From Crossaster papposus (Eukaryota; Echinodermata; Asteroidea; Velatida; Solasteridae), in NCBI GenBank assembly GCA_037893245.1, contig JBAIAA010000751.1, positions 806,001-870,000 on the forward strand: 64,000 bases of DNA, in the 5' to 3' direction. Below are positions 1-12,370 of the stretch, piece by piece. The notes below the pieces were generated by a model. That model had not been told where the DNA came from and made no database searches. It worked only from the letters and a program-made list of their open reading frames with translations. Within the stretch, counting starts at the first letter, position 1, and the number at the start of each line of letters is the position of its first letter. A program made the position numbers and the translations under genes.

Positions 1-29
1 GCCTGTACTTCCAGAGATAGAGGGGCCTA

Positions 30-910
30 ACAACTGCACCTTTAATGTGACGTCACATGACCCACGATGACGTCATCGTGACGATTTTTCCCTTGGCCCT
101 CCTGGGGATGGTGGTTGAGGTGTGTGCTAAGTCTGAAGTCGATAAAATTTACGAAAATTTCAAAGTTAATATTCTGAAGAAAAACGTGTACAAAACCTAT
201 GGGGGAATAATTTTCACATTTAACGTGACGTCACGTGACCTTGAAAGACGCAATCGTGCCGAATTTCTTCCAATATCATTTGTGGGTGGTGTTCTAAGTT
301 TATGCCAAGTCTCAAGTCGGTCGGATTTACCGAAGTGCCAAAGTCAATAGTCTGAATAAAAACGTGTACAAAACCAATGGGAGAAAAATGTGAACCTTTA
401 ATGTGACGTCACGTGACCTTGAATGACGCAATCGTGCCGAATTTCTTCTAGGACCGTCTGTGAATGGTGGTCTAAGTGTGTGCCAAGTCTCAAGTCGATC
501 GGATTTACTAAAGTGTCAAAGTCAATAGTCTAAACAAAAACGTGTACAAAACCAATGGGAGAAAAATGTGAACCTTTAATGTGACGTCACGTGACCTTGA
601 ATGACGCAATCGTGCCGAATTTATTTCAGAAACATCTGGGGGTGGTATTCTAAGTGTATGCCAAGTTTCAAGTCGGTCGGATTTACCAAAGTGCCAAAGT
701 CAATAGTCTAAAGAAAAACGTGTACAAAACCTATGGGGACAAATTGAACCTTTAACGTGACGTCACGTGACCTTGAATGACGCAATCGTGCCAAATTTCT
801 TCTAGGACCATCTGTGGGTGGTGTTCTAAGTGTATGCCAAGTCTTAAGTCGATCGGGTTTACCAAAGTGCCAAAGTGTATTGGCAGAACAAACGTGTGTA
901 AATCCTATGG
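30..910. repeat. 178-bp tandem repeat, five units
   Basis: The palindrome GTGACGTCAC recurs at 47, 225, 403, 581 and 757, giving periods of 178, 178, 178 and 176 bp. Each unit continues with a conserved stretch ending in AACGTGTACAAAACC. In units 2-5 the palindrome overlaps CACGTG, so each carries a CRE-like and an E-box-like site. Open frames here run through the repeats and are not considered genes. Confidence 0.9.
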
Positions 911-925
911 GTAAAAACACTGAAA

Positions 926-1186
926 GTGGAAAAAAAAAAAAAAAAGAAAAAAAAAAACTTTAACGAAAACAAAAGCTGTTTCGGTGAAAAACCGAAACAG
1001 CTAAAAAAGAAAAAAAAAAACTTTAACGAAAACAAAAGCTGTTTCGGTGAAAAACCGAAACAGCTAAAAAAAACTTTAACGAAAACAAAAGCTGTTTCGG
1101 TGAAAAACCGAAACAGCTAAAAAAAAAGAAAAAAAAAAACTTTAACGAAAACAAAAGCTGTTTCGGCTGAAAGGCCGAAACAGCTA
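926..1186. repeat. A-rich tandem hairpin cluster, four copies
   Basis: Four near-identical units of TTTAACGAAAACAAAA followed by the perfect stem GCTGTTTCGG / CCGAAACAGC are separated by purine A/G runs. The stem is 10 bp with a 6-7 nt loop. The Lys-rich open frame across it is low complexity, not a gene. Confidence 0.85.
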
Positions 1187-1436
1187 AAAACTAGAGATAT
1201 GTCTGTTCAAGGAACAGAGCATATGGCTTTTTCGCATTTTTTTGTTGTATTGTTCATTACATTTATGATTTCATTTAATAAATTTCTTTACTTTAATTTT
1301 TTCAAAACTGCAAATTTTTAATTATTAATTGGATTATATCTCTCGCGGTTAATTTTCAGAAATGTTTAAAGGTTTTTTATTTGTAATTTCCGGTCTAGTG
1401 ACGTCATATTATCGTGACGTAATTAACAGAAAGCTC

Positions 1437-2348
1437 GAGAGCTGTCTTAACTTTGCTATTTAAAGCAAAAATCTGGATTATATCTATCGCGGTTGATTTT
1501 TAAGCGACGTTTTAAGGTTTTAAGGTCTTTTCATTGTAACTTCCGGTTTGGTGACGTCATCAATAAATCTCTTTCTCAATATGTTGTTAGCACGAAGCTG
1601 ATTATATACTCCGGTTATAAAGTGATTTCAGCAAACTTCGCCACACACATCAACAGATTATTCATTTTAACCATTTTTCAACCTGCCGCTAGAGGGCGCT
1701 ATAACGTGTTATGACGTCGCCGGTAATTATTTTGAAAAGTTTATTCTAGCCAGACACTAACATCGTTGACAGTAAGTTCATATCATTTTTCAGTTTTAAA
1801 TTATAAGGCACTTCCGGTTTGGACCGGAAGGAAGGGTCACGTGATTTCACGCACATGAGTTGAAATGAAGATCTTTAATTATTCTATCTATCGAGAGCTG
1901 TCTTAACTTTGCTATTTCAAGCAAAAATCTAGATTATATCTATCGCGGTTGATTTTTAAGCGACGTTTTAAGGTTTTAAGGTCTTTTCATTGTAACTTCC
2001 GGTTTGGTGACGTCATCAATAAATATCTTTCTCAATATGTTCTTAGCACGAAGCTGATTATATACACCGGTTATAAAGTGATTTCAGCAAACTTCGCTGC
2101 ACACATCAACAGATTATTCATTTTAACAATTTTTCAACCTGCCGCTAGAGGGCGCTATAACGTGTTATGACGTCGCCGGTAATTATTTTGAAAAGTTTAT
2201 TCTAGCCAGACACTAACATCGTTGAAAGTAAGTTCATATCATTTTTCAGTTTTAAATTATAAGGCACTTCCGGTTTGGACCGGAAGGAAGGGTCACGTGA
2301 TTTCACGCACGCGAGATAAAATTAAGATCCTGGATTATCCTATCTATT
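1437..2348. repeat. 456-bp direct duplication
   Basis: The block starting GAGAGCTGTCTTAACTTTGC at about 1437 is repeated at 1893, offset 456 bp, with few differences. Each copy contains one TGACGTCA, one CTCF-like CCGCTAGAGGGCGC (1686 and 2142) and one inverted ETS pair (about 1806 and 2267). The short identical open frames in the copies follow the repeat and are not supported as genes. Confidence 0.85.
1686..1699 (+). promoter_or_regulatory. CTCF-like motif, first of nine
   Basis: CCGCTAGAGGGCGC fits 13 of 14 positions of the CTCF core pattern CCASYAGRKGGCRS. It recurs in the same orientation at 2142, 3840, 4884, 6586, 7656, 9071 and 10107, with a one-base variant at 8485. Binding is inferred, not shown. 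Confidence 0.4.
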
Positions 2349-5300
2349 GCCACAAAAATTAAGTTTCGGTCTTTTGCGGTTGATTTGTTATTGATTTTCA
2401 AAGATTAAATCAATTACACCTTTAAGATGACGTCACGTGACCCCTGATGACGTCACCATGACGTATTTCTGCGAGACACGAGTTCACTATGGGGTCTTCA
2501 CCTGGGTTAAGTTTTATGTAAATACGACTTTGTTTTCTATTAAAAGTGACGGGCAGAAAAAACGTGTACAAAGTCTATGGGGTTTAGGTTACTAAAAGAA
2601 AAGAAAAACTAGAACTACGTCTGTTCGAGGAACAGAACATAGGGCTTTTTCGCATGTACATTTTGTTTAGATTTAGTTTTCAAGAAATTAAACTATTATA
2701 CCTTAAAAAACATTCAAAACGAATTTAACTGAATTGAAACAGATTAAAATGAATTTAAACAGATTAAATCAAATTTAAATGATTTTGAACGAATTTAAAC
2801 TATTAAAAACATTTTTCAAGAATTGAAAATAAAATAAAACGAATATAAACGCATGTAAACAAAATCAAAGTTCATGACCGTCACATGCCCCCTGATGACG
2901 TCACCACGACAATACGTGTCAATTCACATATTGTCACTATGATATTGGTCTGTGCCAAGTCTGCAGTCAATCTGATCAAAGGAAGTGTGAATTTTTTAAG
3001 TGGAATAAAATTAGAAAGAAATAAAAATTCATTAAAAATGAATTGATAACGTCAGTAATACGTCACTTCGGTTTTGCGTACCAATGATCGTATCTAACTT
3101 CTCAAGTTTCATGACGATCGGACCTATTCTTTTGTTTATTTTTTAAAGTTATGTTTTTGATGACGTCATTACGAAGTCACACACGTCCAAGGATCAAATA
3201 AAGGATACAAATAGGCGTACAGCTCAAAAACTTATTGGAAATAAATTGGAATTTTTTTGAAATAAATTGTTTTAATGAAAGTATATGATTGACACCCCTT
3301 GGTATATAGCTGTAGTGGTGGCGTAACTACGGAGGACGTCCTTCCTTCCCGTTGGAGATATATGTGCGCCCCTGGGTACTACCCCGACCCCCATTTGAAA
3401 TGTATAATTACTACACACAAGTTCCTGTATTCAGTACGTGCTCCTCTGGAAAATTGGTGCACGGCTTTAAGATATTCAGCTCTAGGCCGCTGCTTGTTGT
3501 ATTGCACTTCCGGTTTGGACCGGAAGGAAGGGCCAAGTGATTTTACGCCCGGGCGATAAAATAAAGATCCTGAATTATTCTATCAATCGCCACAAACTTC
3601 AAGTTCAGGGCATTTGCTGTTGATTTATTGATTTTTAAAAATTAAATCTATTGCACCTTTAAGATGACGTCACGTGACCCCTGATGACGTCATAATGGCG
3701 TCCTTCTGCGAGACATGAGTTCACAAATATGAAGGCGCTCGATTATGCTATAAAATCGCGTAAAATTTGAACTCAGATCTTTCATAGTTGATTTTATAAA
3801 GATTTTAAAAGATTAAATATAGAAATCATTTTCAACCTGCCGCTAGAGGGCGCTATAACATGTTATGACGTCGCCGGAATTTTTTTGAAAAGTTTATTCT
3901 AGCCAGACAATAACATCGTTGAAAGTAAGTTCATATCATTTTTCACTTTCAAATTATGAGGCACTTCCGGTTTAGACCGGAAGGAAGGGCCACGTGATTT
4001 CACGCACACGAGATAAAATGAAGATCCTGGATTTTTTTCTATTAATTGCCACAAAATTCAAGTTTCGGTCTTTTGCGGTTGATGTTTTATTGATTTTCAA
4101 AGATTAAATCAATTGCACCTTTAAGATAAGGTCACGTGGCCCTGATGACGTCTTTCTCGTGGTGTCTGTCGGCGAGACTGGAGTTCACTATTAATATTGG
4201 GTCTTCACCTGGGTCAAGTTTATGGGAATACGACTTTGTTTTTCCGTTAAAAGTGCTTTGAATTGTGCAAGCAACGTTTACAAAGTCTACGGGGTTGGAT
4301 TCTGCGTAGCCGAAAGCGTGTTTACCTACCTGTCGTACGCGGCGCCCTTCCCCATGGGCAATTTGATGACGTCATCTTGTTTCACAGGTTGGCGGCTAGT
4401 GTCCGCTTGGGTGAGCGTACATGTGCTTGCACGAACGATGTCAGTGGTGATACATTCGCTCAATGCATAATACACTATCAGTGTATACGTACATGTACTA
4501 GCATGTATATTATACGTGTGCCATGCACACGTAAGGGGTCAATGCTTTTTGCACCTAGGCCAAAACGATTACATTTCAAGGGTGCCGCAGGGTATGTTCA
4601 AGTTCGTTTTTTGCCCCAAAATACAGGGAAGTTCGAGAACTACTTTTACATTAACCTTTAGAACAAAAATCAAGATTGTATCTGTCAGGTTTAATTTTTT
4701 TGGAATTTTCAAAGGAAAAGGAGTCTTTTCATTCTAACTTCCGGTCTGGTGACGTCATAATTTGTTATTCCCGTCACCTTGTTCCTAGCATGAAGCTGAT
4801 TAAATACACCGGTTATAAAGTGATTTCAGCAAACTTCGCCACACACATCAACAGATTATTCATTTTAACAATTTTTCAAACTGCCGCTAGAGGGCGCTAT
4901 AACATGTTATGACGTCACCAATATTTTTTTTGAAAAATACATTGTAGCCAGACACTAACATCGTTGAAAGTAAGTTCATATCATTTTTCACTTTCAAATT
5001 ATGAGGCACTTCCGGTTTAGACCGGAAGAAAGGGTCACGTGATTTCACGCACACGAGATAAAATTAAGATCCTGGATTATTCTATCTATTGCCACTAAAA
5101 TTTAGTTTCGGTCTTTTGCGGTTGATTTGTTATTGAATTTCAAAGATTAAACCAATAACACCTTTAAGATGACGTCACGTGACCCCTGATGACGTCACCA
5201 TGACGTATTTCTGCGAGACACGAGTTCACTATGGGGTCTTCACCTGGGTTAAGTTTTATGTAAATACGACTTTGTTTTCGATTAAAAGTGACGGGCAGAA

Positions 5301-8300
5301 AAAACGTGTACAAAGTCTATGGGGTTTAGGTTACTAAAAGAAAAGAAAAAAAAAAACTAGAACTACGTCTGTTCGAGGAACAGAACATAGGGCTTTTTCG
5401 CATGTACATTTTGTTTAGATTTAGTTTTCAAGAAATTAAACTATTATACCTTAAAAAACATTCAAAACGAATTTAACTGAATTGAAACAGATTAAAATGA
5501 ATTTAAACAGATTAAATCAAATTTAAATGATTTTGAACGAATTTAAACTATTAAAAACATTTTTAAAGAATTGAAAATAAAATAAAACGAATATAAACGC
5601 ATGTAAACAAAATCAAAGTTCATGACGTCACATGCCCCCTGATGACGTCACCACGACAATACGTGTCAATTCACATATTGTCACTATGATATTGGTCTGT
5701 GCCAAGTCTGCAGTCAATCTGATCAAAGGAAGTGTGAATTTTTTAAGTGGAATAAAATTAGAAAGAAAGAAAAATTCATTAAAAATGAATTGATAACGTC
5801 AGTAATACGTCACTTCGGTTTTGCGTACCAATGATCGTATCTAACTTCTCAAGTTTCATGACGATCGGACCTATTTTTTTGTTTATTTTTTAAAGTTATG
5901 TTTTTGATGACGTCATTACGAAGTAACACACGTCCAAGGATCAAATAAAGGATACAAATAGGCGTACAGCTCAAAAACTTATTGGAAATAAATTGGAATT
6001 TTTTTGAAATAAATTGATTTAATGAAAGTATATGATTGACACCCCTTGGTATATAGCTGTAGTGGTGGCGTAACTACGGAGGACGTCCTTCCTTCCCGTT
6101 GGAGATATATGTGCGCCCCTGGGTACTACCCCGACCCCCATTTGAAATGTATAATTACTACACACAAGTTCCTGTATTCAGTACGTGCTCCTCTGGAAAA
6201 TTGGTGCACGGCTTTAAGATATTCAGCTCTAGGCCGCTGCTTGTTGTATTGCACTTCCGGTTTGGACCGGAAGGAAGGGCCAAGTGATTTTACGCCCGGG
6301 CGATAAAATAAAGATCCTGAATTATTCTATCAATCTCCACAAACTTCAAGTTCAGGGCATTTGCTGTTGATTTATTGATTTTCAAAATTAAATCTATTGC
6401 ACCTTTAAGATGACGTCACGTGACCCCTGATGACGTCATAATGGCGTACTTCTGCGAGACATGAGTTCACAAATATGAAGGCGCTCGATTATGCTATAAA
6501 ATCGCGTAAAATTCGAACTCAGATCTTTCATAGTTGATTTTATAAAGATTTTAAAAGATTAAATATAGAAATCATTTTCAACCTGCCGCTAGAGGGCGCT
6601 ATAACATGTCATGACGTCGCCGGAATTTTTTTGAAAAGTTTATTCTAGCCAGACAATAACATCGTTGAAAGTAAGTTCATATCATTTTTCACTTTCAAAT
6701 TATGAGGCACTTCCGGTTTAGACCGGAAGGAAGGGTCACGTGATTTCACGCACACGAGATAAAATGAAGATCCTGGATTTGTTTCTATTAATTGCCACAA
6801 AATTCAAGTTTCGGTCTTTTGCGGTTGATGTTTTATTGATTTTCAAAGATTAAATCAATTGCACCTTTAAGATAAGGTCACGTGGCCCTGATGACGTCTT
6901 TCTCGTGGTGTCTGTCGGCGAGACTGGAGTTCACTATTGGGTCTTCACCTGGGTCAAGTTTATGGGAATACGACTTTGTTTTTCCGTTAAAAGTGCTTTG
7001 AATTGTGCAAGCAACGTTTACAAAGTCTACGGGGTTGGATTCTGCGTAGCCGAAAGCGTGTTTACCTACCTGTCGTACGCGGCGCCCTTCCCCATGGGCA
7101 ATTTGATGACGTCATCTTGTTTCACAGGTTGGCCGCTAGTGTCCGCTTGGGTGAGCGTACATGTGCTTGCATGTACGCTTGGGTGAGCGTACATGTGCTT
7201 GCACGAACGATGTCAGTGGTGATACATTCGCTCAATGCATAATACACTATCAGTGTATACGTACATGTACTAGCATGTATATTATACGTGTGCCATGCAC
7301 ACGTAAGGGGTCAATGCTTTTTGCACCTAGGCCAAAACGATTACATTTCAAGGGTGCCGCAGGGTATGTTCAAGTTCGTTTTTTGCCCCAAAATACAGGG
7401 AAGTTCGAGAACTACTTTTACATTAACCTTTAGAACAAAAATCAAGATTGTATCTGTCAGGTTTAATTTCTTTGGAATTTTCAAAGGAAAAGGAGTCTTT
7501 TCATTCTAACTTCCGGTCTGGTGACGTCATAATTTTTTCTTCCCGTCACCTTGTTCCTAGCATGAAGCTGATTAAATACACCGGTTATAAAGTGATTTCA
7601 GCAAACTTCGCCACACACATCAACAGATTATTCATTTTAACAATTTTTCAAACTGCCGCTAGAGGGCGCTATAACATGTTATGACGTCACCAATATTTTT
7701 TTTGAAAAATACATTGTAGCCAGACACTAACATCGTTGAAAGTAAGTTCATATCATTTTTCACTTTCAAATTATGAGGCACTTCCGGTTTAGACCGGAAG
7801 GAAGGGTCACGTGATTTCACGCACACGAGATAAAATTAAGATCCTAGATTATTCTATCTATTGCCACTAAAATTTAGTTTCGGTCTTTTGCGGTTGATTT
7901 GTTATTGAATTTCAAAGATTAAATCAATAACACCTTTAAGATGACGTCACGTGACCCCTGATGACGTCACCATGACGTATTTCTGCGAGACACGAGTTCA
8001 CTATGGGGTCTTCACCTGGGTTAAGTTTTATGTAAATACGACTTTGTTTTCGATTAAAAGTGACGGGCAGAAAAAACGTGTACAAAGGCTATGGGGTTTA
8101 GGTTACTAAAAGAAAAGAAAAAAAAAAAAAAGAAGAAGAAGAAAAAAAACTAGAACTACGTCTGTTCGAGGAACAGAACATAGGGCTTTTTCGCATTCAC
8201 AATTTGTTTTTATTAAATATTTTAAAAATTGAACTTTTAAACCATCAAAACAATTTAAAATCATTGAAAACTAATTTAAGTTAATTTAAACAGAGTAAAA

Positions 8301-10560
8301 TGAATTAAAACTGATTAAAACAATGACGTCACACGTTTGTGAACTTTGTGTGCAACTATCTATCACCTAACAACACAAAATGAGGTGTTATGTTAACACG
8401 ATCCGTTGCTGAGATATGCCTTCAACGTCTAAAAACGTAATAATTCAAATATAATCGTAATATGACGTAACATTTGTCAACATGACGCTAGAGGGCGCTT
8501 TAACATTTTATGAAGTCACTGTTAACTGTTTTGTTACTTACAACCTAGCCAGCGCCTAACATCGTTGAAAGTAAGTTAGCATCGTTTTCCACTTTTAAAT
8601 TATAAGGCACTTCCGGTTTGGACCGGAAGGAAGTGTCAAGTCTTTTTGCATGTAATACAAATTATGAAGACCATGGATTAATCTATCAATTTCCTTAAAA
8701 ATCTAAATCAGATCTCTTACAGTTGATTTTATATTGATTTTCAAAGATTAAATTTAGAAATATTTGGTTGCTTGTAATCTGACACTTGGTGACGTCATTG
8801 TGACGTAATTAACAGAAACTCGAGATCAGTCTTAACTTTGCTATTTGAAGCAAACATCTGGATTATATCTATAGCGGTTGATTTTTAAGCGACTTTTTAA
8901 AGTTTAAAGGATTTTTTTATTGTAACTTCCGGTTTGGTGACGTCATAAATATTTCTCCTTCCCAATATGCTCTAAGCATGAAGCTGATTATATACACCAG
9001 TTATAAAGTTATTTCAGCAAACTGTGCAACACACATCAACAGATTAATCATTTTAACCATTTTCAACCTGCCGCTAGAGGGCGCTATAACATGTTATGAC
9101 GTCGCCGGAATTTTTTTGAATAGTTTATTCTAGCCAGACACTAACATCGTTGAAAGTAAGTTCATATCATTTTTCACATTCAAATTATAAGGCACTTCCG
9201 GTTTTGACCGGAAGGAAAGGTCACGTGATTTCACGCACGGGAGATAAAATGAAGATCCTGGATTATTCGATTAATTGCCACAAAATTCAAGTTTCGGTCT
9301 TTTGCGGTTGATGTTTTATTGATTTTCCAAGATTAAATCAATTGCACCTTTAAGATAAGGTCACGTGGGCCTGATGACGTCTTCCTCGTGGTGTCTGTCG
9401 GCGAGACTGGAGTTCACTATTGGGTCTTTACCTGGATCGAGTTTATGGAAATACGACTTTGTTTTTCCGTTAAAAGTGCTTTGAATTGTGCAAGCAACGT
9501 TTACAAAGTCTACGGGGTTGGATTCTGCGTAGCCAAAAGCGTGTTTACCTACCTGTCGTACGCGGCGCCCTTCCTCATGGGCAACTTGATGACGTCATCC
9601 TGTTTCACAGGTTGGCGGCTAGTGTCATCTTGGGTGAGCGTAAATGTGCTTGCACGAACGATGTCAGTGGTGATACATTCGCTCAATACATAATGCACTA
9701 TCGGTGTATACGTACATGTACTAGCATGTATATTATACGTGTGGCACGCACACGTAAGGGGTCAATGCTTTTTGCACCTAGGCCAAAACGATTACATTTC
9801 AAGGGTGCCGCAGGGTATGTTCAAGTTCGTTTTTTGCCCCAAAACACAGGGAAGTTCGAGAACTACTTTTACATTAACCTTTACAGCAAAAATCAAGATT
9901 GTATCTGTCAAGTTTAATTTTTTAGGAATTTTCAAAGGAAAAAGAGTCTTTTCATTCTAACTTCCGGTCTGGTGACGTCATAATTTTTTCTTCCCGTCAA
10001 CTTGTTCCTAGCATGAAGCTGATTAAATACACCGGTTATAAAGTGATTTCAGCAAACTTCGCCACACACATCAACAGATTATTCATTTTAACCATTATTC
10101 AAACTGCCGCTAGAGGGCGCTATAACATGTTATGACGTCACCAATTTTTTTTGGAAAAATATATTGTAGCCAGACACTTACATCGTTGAAAGTAAGTTCA
10201 TATCATTTTTCACTTTCAAATTATGAGGCACTTCCGGTTTAGACCGGAAGGAAGGGTCACGTGATTTCACGCACGCGAGATAAAATCAAGATCCTGGATT
10301 ATTCTATCTATTGCCACAAAAATTAAGTTTCGGTCTTTTGCGGTTGATTTGTTATTGAATTTCAAAGATTAAATCAATAACACCTTTAAGATGACGTCAC
10401 GTGACCCCTGATGACGTCACCATGACGTATTTCTGCGAGACACGAGTTCACTATGGGGTCTTCACCTGGGTTAAGTTTTATGTAAATACGACTTTGTTTT
10501 CGATTAAAAGTGACGGGCAGAAAAAACGTGTACAAAGTCTATGGGGTTTAGGTTACTAAA
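2267..10560. repeat. Large tandem array, ~2.74-kb units
   Basis: Equivalent landmarks (the inverted ETS pair followed by a CACGTG-containing segment) lie at 2267, 5007, 7781 and 10232, so two full units of ~2.74-2.77 kb are followed by a 2.45-kb variant. The variant lacks the segment around 3299-3559 and instead has sequence like 1300-1700. Unit 2 has a 32-bp local duplication at about 7150-7200. Internal sub-repeats recur about every 0.4-1.7 kb. No homology-supported coding sequence was seen; frames of 60-140 codons repeat with the array. Confidence 0.85.
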
Positions 10561-10567
10561 AGAAAAG

Positions 10568-10902
10568 AAAAAAAAAAAAAAAAAAGAAAAAAAAAAATCA
10601 GAACAAAAACAAAGGCTTTTTCGCAAAATTGCGAAAAAGCCAAAAATCAGAACAAAAACAAAGGCTTTTTCGCAAAATTGCGAAAAAGCCAAAAAGAAGA
10701 AGAAGAAAAAAAAAATCAGAACAAAAACAAAGGCTTTTTCGCAAAATTGCGAAAAAGCCAAAAAAGAAGAAGAAGAAGAAAAAAAAAAATCAGAACAGAA
10801 ACAAAGGCTTTTTCGCAAAATTTGCGAAAAAGCCAAAAAAAAAAAAAAAAAAACTTTAACGAAAACAAAAGCTGTTTCGGCTGAATTGCCGAAACAGCTA
10901 AT
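10568..10902. repeat. Second A-rich tandem hairpin cluster, five copies
   Basis: Four units contain the stem GGCTTTTTCGC / GCGAAAAAGCC with a short AAAATT-type loop. A fifth has the GCTGTTTCGG stem seen at 957-1185. Linkers are runs of A with GAA. Together with the cluster at 926-1186 this brackets the large array. Overlapping Lys-rich frames on both strands are artefacts of composition. Confidence 0.85.
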
Positions 10903-11020
10903 AATGGACGCAAATGTGTAAAACTATAATTCTCATCGTGGCCTACATTTGTATCACTCAACAGGTTTACCTCATAAAAACTAACCCCATACAAATTTGG
11001 ACTAACCCTACCCATTTTAC

Positions 11021-11075
11021 AACATTGCATGTAATGTACATGTACATGTACATGTACATTACATGCAATGTTGTA
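11021..11075. repeat. Palindrome with TGTACA core
   Basis: ACAACATTGCATGTAATG pairs with its complement across a TACATG-repeat centre, a near-perfect 50-bp palindrome at the inner end of the duplicated segment. The partner copy at about 50,850 lacks most of the centre. Confidence 0.7.
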
Positions 11076-11746
11076 CATGTACTGTATACGTTTATATCGA
11101 AGAGGGGAAAATTTGAGATTTTACATGTTGCTATAAAGTTCATGCATATGACGCTACACGCACGTCGCACTTCACGACAGCGCCCCCAATGAGGTCTAGT
11201 TGCGTAATCACGGCATATACCGTCTGCACTTTGTTTGACCTCAATAATGGCCGCTCGGCCCGGTTGTTCGTGCGATTAGCGCGTACGCGTAGCGCGCGTG
11301 ACGTCAATGCAACCCCTTTATTGACGGGCTTGCCCTTTATGTCGTCATGCCGACCTCGATAATGTTTTTACAAGGGAAATCATAATGCCCATTGTCGTGT
11401 AGTCATTAATGACCACACAATGGGCGCATTGTGAGGTCATAAATTTGTGATATGAAACACGTAATCTTGTAAACTTATAGTGCGTCCTACTTTAAACCGT
11501 AAATACCGCCACGTTCATGGGTCTACAGTTAGTTAGGCCTACGTTCGTACTTCGCACACGATTTTGAAACGACTCTCAATTAGTCTCAATACCTTGGGCC
11601 ACAATTGTCTTTGTATCTTAATATTATATCAACAAAATATGGGATCTTATTCCTTGCTCTTTCGTGAGAACGTTGTACGTACAAACAATGAACGGGTGTC
11701 AGTGTGCGTCAGTAAAATTTGCCACGGGCCGGGGGCAGAAACTTAC

Positions 11747-11789
11747 CTCGAGCACGCCGCTTTCGCTTCTTGGACTCGTGACAGCCCAT
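11747..11789 (-). pseudogene. Orphan copy of acylation-type first exon
   Basis: These 43 nt are identical to exon 1 of the 50,250 gene: ATG, then codons for GCHESKKRKRRAR, then one base and a GTAAGTTT donor. No downstream exons of that gene follow on this strand; array DNA begins within 900 bp. It is therefore a duplicated promoter/first exon without a body, unless it splices to something outside the window. The local sequence upstream, including a CCAAT box, is also preserved. Confidence 0.7.
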
Positions 11790-12370
11790 TCTTCAGCCGA
11801 ACCGATCTTAAAATCAGCTACGAAATTTCGGAATTTGTTGTACCGGTATTCGCGATAAGAGATACAGAAAAACGCACAGACACGTCCGCTTCTCGTAAAT
11901 CCAAAACTTTTTCTGAAAACAGCTGGCCGGACGGCTCATCTCATTGGTGGAAAGTCTGGACACGCTCATGCATAATTCATAATTCATGGTGTTTTGCCGT
12001 TTCCAAGTTGTTGCTCGTTCATCGATATACTTCAAATTTGAGAGTTTAATTTGCGCCTCATCCTACAGTGTAATATCACATTTTCATCGAATTTTGCTAA
12101 GTGGGTAATTAGTATTTTATAAGATAAGAAAAACCCAATTTTAGCTAAAAATGTATTTGGTACGATATAACTTAATTTATAATTTTTGAAAGAGCGCTTG
12201 ACAACAAAACGCAATCATGTGTACGTCATAATCGCGCACGTACGTCACTCTGTACATATTAATAGCGCTGTGCCAATTGGCTAAACACACAGACGTCTGC
12301 GCGTACGTGTGAAGTGATCTTTTATGACGTAGTTAGTCGCGAATAGTTGGCGTGTTCGACTAGAGTTCGT

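Larger units (their letters stand above)
10905..12370 (-). repeat. Inverted segmental duplicate of 49,670-51,005
   Basis: Read on the minus strand this stretch matches 49,670-51,005 almost base for base, with small indels. It starts beside the last hairpin of the array with GGACGCAAATGTGTAAAAC, the complement of sequence at about 51,000. It includes the promoter-proximal region and exon 1 of the gene at 50,250. The two copies are ~37 kb apart in opposite orientation. Confidence 0.85.

Noticed and set aside
926-1120. Lys-rich open frame
   Set aside because: It is made of A runs and the hairpin repeat; no sequence complexity or start context supports a gene. The frames at 10,504-11,078 are the same kind.
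3299-9960. Repeated 60-140-codon frames in the 2.74-kb units
   Set aside because: They follow the tandem repeats, overlap in several frames and show no domain; conservation is explained by recent duplication.
926-10902. Hairpin clusters as a CRISPR array
   Set aside because: Spacing is irregular, linkers are purine runs rather than unique spacers, and the DNA is from an animal.
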